Assembly: GCA_963770155.1 (NCBI GenBank)
Contig: CAVYOE010000001.1
Span: 248,001-312,000 of the forward strand
Origin: CAVYOE01 sp963770155
Lineage (GTDB): Bacteria; Actinomycetota; Thermoleophilia; Solirubrobacterales; 70-9
Direction: 5' to 3'
DNA length: 64,000 nucleotides
The translations under genes and the position numbers were made by a program. Under the pieces are notes generated by a model. That model saw nothing but the letters and a program-made list of their open reading frames with translations, was not told the origin of the DNA and did not search any database. Within the stretch, counting starts at the first letter, position 1; every line of letters starts with the position of its first letter. Below, piece by piece: positions 57,834 through 64,000 of the stretch.

Positions 57834-58642
57834 TGCCGGGAATGATCGAAACCCTGGTCAGGGCCGCGCGCGACGCGGTCGAGCGCCGCTCCCGGGAAGT
57901 TCCGTTGGCAGAGCTCGAGCAGGTGCTCGGCGACCGCAGCGGCCAGCGACCGTTCAGCGAAGCTCTGGTCCGGCCCGGCCTTTCGGTGATCGCCGAGTTC
58001 AAGCGCCGCTCTCCGAGCGCCGGCGAGATTCGCGCGGGGGCTGAGGTGGCCGAGACAGTGCGCGCCTACGAGGCGGGGGGCGCTGCGGCGCTCTCGATCC
58101 TGACCGAAGAGGATCACTTCGGCGGGTCGCTCGAGGACCTCCGTGTGGCCCGCGGTGCGAGCACCCTGCCGATCCTGCGCAAGGACTTCGTTGTCGAGCC
58201 GTATCAGCTCTACGAAGCGGCGGCGAGCGGCGCCGACGCCGTTCTGCTGATCGTCGCCGCGCTCGAGGCGGAGGAGCTCGAACACCTTCACTCCGAAGCG
58301 CGCGAGATCGACCTCGACGTTCTGGTCGAGGTCCATGACGCGGAGGAGCTCGAGACGGCCCTCGAGACCGGCGCGGACGTGATCGGGATCAACAACCGGA
58401 ACCTCGACGACCTCAGCGTCGACGTCGGCACCACCTTCGAGCTGATGCCGGATGTCCCGGCGGGCAAGACCGTGGTCTCTGAGAGCGGAATCGACAGTCC
58501 CGAACAACTCGCCGAGCTCATCCACGTCGGGGTCGACTCGGTTCTGATCGGGGAGGCACTGATGCGCTCCGACGACCCGGAGACTGCGATCGGGGCCTTG
58601 ATCTCCGCCGGAGAAGAGCAAACCGGCGAGATCCCGCTCTAG
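57833..58642 (+). CDS. trpC: Indole-3-glycerol phosphate synthase
   Basis: 269-residue TIM barrel. VIAEFKRRSPSAGEI, LSILTEEDHFGGSLEDL, LRKDFVVEPYQLYEAAASGA and GINNRNLDDLSVD are all diagnostic. Intact. Confidence 0.96.
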   Translation: MPGMIETLVRAARDAVERRSREVPLAELEQVLGDRSGQRPFSEALVRPGLSVIAEFKRRSPSAGEIRAGAEVAETVRAYEAGGAAALSILTEEDHFGGSLEDLRVARGASTLPILRKDFVVEPYQLYEAAASGADAVLLIVAALEAEELEHLHSEAREIDLDVLVEVHDAEELETALETGADVIGINNRNLDDLSVDVGTTFELMPDVPAGKTVVSESGIDSPEQLAELIHVGVDSVLIGEALMRSDDPETAIGALISAGEEQTGEIPL

Positions 58643-58659
58643 CGAATCTCAGACCAGGT

Positions 58660-58701
58660 GCAACTGGGCGTTCGGCCCGCCGCAACTGGGCCTTCGGCCC
58701 G
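58660..58701. repeat. Two 20-bp direct repeats with a hairpin in the trpC-trpF gap
   Basis: GCAACTGGGCGTTCGGCCCG at 58660-58679 recurs at 58682-58701 with one change (period 22). The second copy runs into an imperfect hairpin (GGCC...GGCC, 58689-58708). The gap is the widest in the trp cluster (86 nt), so it may be a processing or partial termination site. Confidence 0.5.
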
Positions 58702-58728
58702 AAGGGCCGTGTCTGCGACCCTTCCCGG

Positions 58729-59360
58729 ATGACCGAGATCAAGGTCTGCGGCATGACAAACCTCGCCGACGCCGAGCAGGCAGCGGAGTTAGGCGCCTGG
58801 GCGATCGGGCTGATCCACGACCCCGACAGCCCGCGATTCGTCGACGCCGCAACCGCGGCGGAGATCGGGGCTGCGCTGAAGCGCCGCTCCGAGGTCGTCG
58901 GGGTCTTCGTCAATCCGACGCTCGACCAGCTCACCGAGGCGGTCGAGAACGAGGGCCTGTCGATGATCCAGCTCCACGGCGAGGAGGGTCCGGAGTTCTG
59001 CGAGGAAGCCGCGCGTCGCACCGGCGCGAAGGTGATGAAGGCATTTCGGGTCAAGAGCGGGGGCGACGTCCGCAGCGCCGAGGCCTATCGCACCGACTAC
59101 CACCTCTTCGACGCGTACAAGCCCGGGGTCCGCGGCGGCACCGGCGAGAGCTTCAACTGGTCCTATTTGGGTGAGCGCCAGTCCCAGATCCCCGCGGTGC
59201 TTGCCGGCGGAATTGATCCCGAGAACGCTGCCGAGGCGATTGCCGCTGCGCACCCGTTTGCGATCGACGTGGTCACCGGGGTCGAGGCCGAGCCCGGCCG
59301 CAAGGACCCCGACAAGGTCCGGGCGCTGTTCGAAGCGGTCAAGACCAGGGCGGCGGCGCG

Positions 59361-59364
<4 letters not shown>
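58729..59364 (+). CDS. trpF: Phosphoribosylanthranilate isomerase
   Basis: 211-residue TIM barrel. The start EIKVCGMTNLADAEQAAELG carries the catalytic Cys; VGVFVNPTLDQL, LFDAYKPGVRGGTGESFNWS (catalytic Asp in DAYK) and VLAGGIDPENA follow. The stop overlaps the trpB start. Confidence 0.95.
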
Positions 59365-60537
<1,173 letters not shown>

Positions 60538-60545
<8 letters not shown>

Positions 60546-61359
60546 CGGTGTAGCGACCGAGACCGGCCTTGCCCGGATTGCCGCTGCCTTCGATCTGGCA
60601 AAGGAGGAGAACCGGGCCGCCCTGATGCCCTACCTGATGGGCGCCTTTCCCGACCGGGAGACGGCAGGCGCGGTGGCCGAGGCCTACGCCGAGTCCGGCG
60701 CCGACCTGATCGAGCTCGGGATCCCGTTCAGCGACCCGCTCGCCGACGGGCCGGTGATCCACGCCGCCGACACCGAGGCGCTCGCCCACGGCTCCAGTTT
60801 CGAAGCGGCGCTCGAGCCCTGCGCGGCGGTCGCCGACCGGGTTCCGGTGGTGGTCATGTGTTACGCCAACATGGCGCTGACCCTCGGGCCGGAGCGGTTT
60901 GCGGGCCGGATCGCCGACGCCGGCGCGGCCGGCGCCATCGTCCCCGACCTGCCGCTGGAGGAGGCGGACGAGATGCGAACGGCGCTCTCCTCCCGCGATC
61001 TGGCGCTGGTGCCGCTGGTTGCCCCGACCACGCCGCACGAGCGCCTGGTTCGTATCTGCGAGAAGGCACTCGGCTTCGTCTACGTCGTCTCGACCACCGG
61101 GACCACGGGCGAGCGCAAGCAGCTGCCTGAGGAGCTCCGCGAGCTTGCCGGTGCGACCCGGGACGCGGCGAGCGTGCCGACCGCGGTCGGGTTCGGCATC
61201 TCCACACCGGAGCAGGCGGCCGAGGTCGGCGAGATCGCCGACGGCGTCATCATCGGCTCGCGCCTGGTGCGCGCGGTCAGCGAGGCGGACGATGCCTCGG
61301 CCGCGGCCAAGGCCGTCTCCGAGTTCCTCGAGCAGGTCCGCTCCGCGCTCAGCAAATAA
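60538..61359 (+). CDS. trpA: Tryptophan synthase alpha chain
   Basis: 273 residues. The catalytic Glu and Asp are in LIELGIPFSDPLADGPVI; YVVSTTGTTGERKQLPEEL and VGFGISTPEQAAEV are conserved. Last gene of the trp run. Confidence 0.96.
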
Positions 61360-61362
61360 ACT
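61357..61362 (+). promoter_or_regulatory. TAAACT -10 box of a small membrane protein
   Basis: TAAACT starts at the trpA stop codon and ends 7 nt before ATG 61370. Confidence 0.5.
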
Positions 61363-61369
61363 GCGCGCC

Positions 61370-61531
61370 ATGCGGCTTCTCGTCTTCCTGGTCGTCGCCA
61401 CCTGCGCCATGGTGATCGGCTACGCGATCGGCCTCGGCGGCCCCGTTGTGGCCCTGATCTTCCTGTTCATCCTCTTCAACGGAGTGATGGACCGGGTGAT
61501 GCAGCCGCTGCTCGAGAAGCTGCGTCCGTAG
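61370..61531 (+). CDS. Small membrane protein, 53 aa
   Basis: Two membrane helices can be drawn: LLVFLVVATCAMVIGYAIGL and GPVVALIFLFILFNGVM, followed by a short amphipathic end (DRVMQPLLEKLRP). Family unknown. The ATG lies 7 nt after a TAAACT box, so it has its own predicted promoter. Confidence 0.6.
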   Translation: MRLLVFLVVATCAMVIGYAIGLGGPVVALIFLFILFNGVMDRVMQPLLEKLRP

Positions 61532-61552
61532 CTTCCCTCCCGGGTCGCGCCT

Positions 61553-61558
61553 TAGGAT
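61553..61558 (+). promoter_or_regulatory. TAGGAT -10 box, leaderless-type promoter of pfkA
   Basis: TAGGAT ends 6 nt before ATG 61565. Confidence 0.55.
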
Positions 61559-61564
61559 TCGCCG

Positions 61565-62590
61565 ATGCGCATCGGTGTGCTCACCGGCGGAGGCGACTGT
61601 CCCGGCTTGAACGCGGTGATCCGCGCGATCGTCCGCAAGGGGGTCGCCGAGTACGGGCACGAGTTCGTCGGCTACCGCGACGGATGGCGCGGGCCGCTCG
61701 AGGGGGACAGCCGCCCGCTCGGGGTGCCCGAGGTGCGCGGGATCCTGCCGCGCGGCGGAACCATCCTCGGCTCGTCGCGGACCAATCCGATCAACGAGGA
61801 AGGCGGGATCGAGAAGCTCACCGCCAACCTGAGCGACGCGGGAGTCGAGGGACTGATCGCGATCGGGGGCGAGGACACCCTCGGCGTCGCGGCGAAGCTG
61901 CATGAGGAGGGCGTCAAGGTCCTCGGGGTGCCGAAGACGATCGATAACGACCTCGGCGCCACCGACTACACCTTCGGCTTCGACACCGCCGTCAACATCG
62001 CGATGGCGGCGATCGACCGCCTCCATACGACCGCGGAGAGCCACCGGCGCACCCTGATCGTCGAGGTCATGGGCCGGCACGCGGGCTGGATCGCCTTTCA
62101 CGCCGGGGTCGCGGGCGGCGCCAACGTGATCCTGATCCCCGAGCTTCCGTTCGAGATCGAGCGGGTCTGCGAGTACATCGAGCGCCGCTTCGAGAGCCAG
62201 TACTCGCCGATCCTGGTTGTTGCCGAGGGGGCCCAGCCCAAGGGCGGCTTCCCCGAGCAGGACGAGGCGCCGACGGACGCCTTCGGCCATGCCCGTCTGG
62301 GCGGCATCGCCCACTGGCTCGAGGGAGAAATCGAGCGGCGGACCGGGCATGAGGCGCGGGCGACGGTCCTCGGCCACGTGCAGCGCGGCGGCACGCCCTC
62401 TGCCTTCGACCGGGTCCTCGCCACACGGTTCGGCCTCCACGCAATCGACGCCGTGGATGCCGGCGAGTGGGGAAAGATGACTTCCCTGCGGGCCACCGAC
62501 ATCGAGCTGGTCGAGCTGGCCGAGGCAACCGCCGAACCCAAGCTCGTCCCGGAGAGCCTCTACCGCGAGGCCGAGGTTTTCTTCGGTTGA
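61565..62590 (+). CDS. pfkA: 6-phosphofructokinase, pyrophosphate-type residues
   Basis: 341 residues, intact. Start RIGVLTGGGDCPGLNAVIRA, catalytic GVPKTIDNDLGATDYTFGFD, MGRHAGWIAF and VLGHVQRGGTPSAFDR. Two positions decide the phosphoryl donor in this family: GGED (Asp where ATP enzymes have GGDG or GGEG) and PKTIDND (Lys where ATP enzymes have Gly). Both here are of the PPi type, as in the Amycolatopsis methanolica enzyme. So it probably uses pyrophosphate and runs reversibly; the donor call is inference from residues. Confidence 0.93.
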   Translation: MRIGVLTGGGDCPGLNAVIRAIVRKGVAEYGHEFVGYRDGWRGPLEGDSRPLGVPEVRGILPRGGTILGSSRTNPINEEGGIEKLTANLSDAGVEGLIAIGGEDTLGVAAKLHEEGVKVLGVPKTIDNDLGATDYTFGFDTAVNIAMAAIDRLHTTAESHRRTLIVEVMGRHAGWIAFHAGVAGGANVILIPELPFEIERVCEYIERRFESQYSPILVVAEGAQPKGGFPEQDEAPTDAFGHARLGGIAHWLEGEIERRTGHEARATVLGHVQRGGTPSAFDRVLATRFGLHAIDAVDAGEWGKMTSLRATDIELVELAEATAEPKLVPESLYREAEVFFG

Positions 62591-63174
62591 GGGCCTGTGT
62601 GCCGGCCCTCGCGGCCGTTCTGGTGCTGGTGTTCGGAGCCGGCTGCGGCGAGACCGGCTCGGGCCCCGGCGACGGCCCGCTGCGCGTCTACATGAGCGTG
62701 CCGCTGAGCGGCGAGCGGGCCGCGGAAGGCCGCCGTCTGGCAGACGGCGCCGAGCGGGCCCTGGCAGAGGCCGGCGGCCATGCCGGCGACCGCGAGATCG
62801 AGCTCGAGGTGCTCGACGACACCGGCGGCGGCACGAAGTGGAGCGCCGTGGCCACCGGGGACAACGCCCGTACTGCAAGCGAGGACGCCGACACGATCGC
62901 CTACATCGGGGAGCTCGACACGACCGCGACCGCGACCTCGCTCCCGATCACCGACCTCGCCGAGATCCCGCAGCTCGTTCTCGGCGAGGTGCCTTCCGAC
63001 CTCGACGTCGACAACGAGATCTTGCCGATTGCGGCCGGTAAGGACGAGAATGCCGGCGGGACTGCGATGCAGCTGGCCCTTGACGCGATCGAGGCGGCGG
63101 GCGACGACGGCACCGACCGAACCGTCGTCCGTGAGGAGCTGCGCGACCTGGCGGCTAGCCGGTCCTCTCCCTGA
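62587..63174 (+). CDS. Short periplasmic-binding lipoprotein (Leu/Ile/Val-binding-like)
   Basis: 195 residues from TTG 62587, overlapping the pfkA stop. Lipoprotein signal ALAAVLVLVFGAGCGE with the lipobox Cys at about 20. Then LRVYMSVPLSGERAAEGRRL and IAYIGELDTTATATSLPITD match lobe 1 of type I periplasmic-binding proteins, after which the sequence jumps to AMQLALDAIEAAGDDGTDR, like the family's C-terminal helix. About 180 residues of lobe 2 and the hinge are missing, with no frameshift evident. Either a minimal binding protein or an internal deletion. Its end overlaps the convergent esterase by 20 nt. Confidence 0.65.
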   Translation: MRACVPALAAVLVLVFGAGCGETGSGPGDGPLRVYMSVPLSGERAAEGRRLADGAERALAEAGGHAGDREIELEVLDDTGGGTKWSAVATGDNARTASEDADTIAYIGELDTTATATSLPITDLAEIPQLVLGEVPSDLDVDNEILPIAAGKDENAGGTAMQLALDAIEAAGDDGTDRTVVREELRDLAASRSSP

Positions 63175-63805
63175 CCCAGTTCCCCAGCTCGGGGATCAGC
63201 CGCGGGTCGATCGTGTGCGGCATGCGCGACTCGTGGTAGGTGACATCGAGTCCGCCGGCCTCGAGCTGGTCGCGGGCGGTGCGGCCGAACTCGACCGAGA
63301 TCACCGGATCGAGCTCGCCGTGGGTGATCATCACCGGCAGGCTCTTGCGTGCGGCGAGGTCGGGCTCCCAACCGTCGACGGTGGGGATGAAGCCGCTCAT
63401 CGCCAGAATGCCGGCCGGTCGCGGGCGGCCGGGGCTCAACCCGAGTGCATAGGACATCACCGCCCCTTGGCTGAACCCACCGAGGATCGTCCGGTCCCAA
63501 GCAAGGCCGTGGTCCTCGAGCAGGGAGTCGAAGAACGTCTCCAGCTGTCTGGAAGTGGCCTCGAAGCTCCGCGGCTCAGGGCGGCCGACCTGCATGAAGC
63601 GGTACCAGTGCCGACCCCCCGGAGGCTCGTCGGTGATCGGCCCACCGGGAGCGACGCCGAGGAGCCGCTTGTCCGGGTCGAGGATGTCGAGGAACGGAAA
63701 GAGGTCTTCCTCGCTGGTGCCGCGGCCGTGCATCAGTACGAGCACGCCCTCTGCCTCGCCGGCCGGTTCCCGTACGCGATGGACCAGCTCGGCGGTGTTG
63801 CTCAA
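63155..63805 (-). CDS. Phospholipase/carboxylesterase-family hydrolase
   Basis: 216-residue alpha/beta hydrolase, TTG start at 63805. VLVLMHGRGTSEEDLFPFLD (oxyanion region), nucleophile GFSQGAVMSYALG, Asp in HGELDPVI and His in RMPHTIDPR make the triad. Resembles the small YpfH/acyl-protein-thioesterase group. Overlaps the stop codon of the upstream VOC gene, so likely co-transcribed with it. Confidence 0.9.
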   Translation of the reverse strand: MSNTAELVHRVREPAGEAEGVLVLMHGRGTSEEDLFPFLDILDPDKRLLGVAPGGPITDEPPGGRHWYRFMQVGRPEPRSFEATSRQLETFFDSLLEDHGLAWDRTILGGFSQGAVMSYALGLSPGRPRPAGILAMSGFIPTVDGWEPDLAARKSLPVMITHGELDPVISVEFGRTARDQLEAGGLDVTYHESRMPHTIDPRLIPELGNWVRERTG

Positions 63806-64000
63806 GCTTTGACCGAGCGCGGGTTCTTGATCGGCCGCAGATTCGGCTCGATCTGGTCGCGCAGGTGCTCGATGAACGGGGGCAGCGACAGCTTCTCGCC
63901 GAGATGCTCGAGTGGCTCGTCCACCGTGAACCCGGGCCCTAACGTGGCTATCTCGAACAGGACGCCGCTCGGCTCGCGGAAGTAGATCGATTTGAAGTAG
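63802..64000 (-). CDS. VOC-family ring-cleaving dioxygenase, 3' fragment
   Basis: The last 65 codons of a gene entering from the right edge: YFKSIYFREPSGVLFEIAT, then GPGFTVDEPLEHLGEKLSLP and IEHLRDQIEPNLRPIKNPR. The metal Glu in GVLFEIAT and this tail are typical of glyoxalase/bleomycin-resistance-type dioxygenases of the YkcA/LinE group. The start lies beyond 64000. Confidence 0.85.
   Translation of the reverse strand, partial: YFKSIYFREPSGVLFEIATLGPGFTVDEPLEHLGEKLSLPPFIEHLRDQIEPNLRPIKNPRSVKA

Overview
The window is a high-GC, densely packed bacterial chromosome segment with almost no intergenic DNA; no gap longer than 300 bases lacks a gene. The core gene order is actinobacterial: rng-rplU-rpmA-obgE-proB-proA-nadD-rsfS, mreC-mreD-mrdA-rodA, and hrcA-dnaJ-prmA-murI-yqeY-phoH-ybeY-era. 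Secreted proteins with Lys/Cys-rich tails, frequent GTG/TTG starts, a PPi-type phosphofructokinase and a complete trp cluster fit a Thermoleophilia (Solirubrobacterales-like) actinobacterium. That placement is inference from gene order and protein style, not from a marker tree.

Layout. 1-7.1 kb: valS (5' cut), folC, a 28-residue membrane peptide, a zinc-ribbon membrane protein, ndk, maf, mreC and mreD; many of these genes are broken by single-base indels. 7.1-12.8 kb: mrdA and rodA (cell elongation), rng, rplU, rpmA. 12.8-19 kb: a Gly-rich secreted protein, obgE and a large ceramidase-like secreted protein with calcium-binding-type repeats. 19.1-23.3 kb: proB, proA, nadD, rsfS and a DivIVA-like coiled-coil protein. 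23.4-27.5 kb: an accessory stretch with a PD-(D/E)XK nuclease ORF that runs through a tRNA-Ala gene into a Phd-like antitoxin, then minus-strand membrane and hypothetical genes and a secreted kelch protein. 27.5-40.5 kb: leuS, a cupin, acylphosphatase, a hypothetical, comEA-comEC-holA (DNA uptake and clamp loader), rpsT, murJ, lepA and two SnoaL-like genes. 40.5-44.3 kb: an ABC-2 polysaccharide exporter with two glycosyltransferases. 44.3-52.2 kb: two hotdog dehydratase-like genes, then the hrcA-to-era cluster. 52.2-54 kb: a secreted beta-helix protein. 54-61.4 kb: hisIE-trpE-trpG-trpD-trpC-trpF-trpB-trpA. 61.4-64 kb: a small membrane protein, pfkA, a shortened periplasmic-binding lipoprotein, an esterase and a 3' fragment of a VOC-family dioxygenase.

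Three features run through the window. First, most first-of-transcript genes have a TANNNT box that ends 6-8 nt before the start codon, which predicts leaderless mRNAs; genes inside operons use Shine-Dalgarno sites or stop/start overlaps. Second, three secreted proteins end in a similar Lys/Arg-rich tail, two of them nearly identical with paired Cys residues, and a fourth has a related basic segment, which suggests a shared C-terminal sorting or anchoring signal. Third, about 21 single-base indels, mostly +1 and concentrated in the first 7 kb, break conserved genes; sequencing or assembly error is the simplest explanation.
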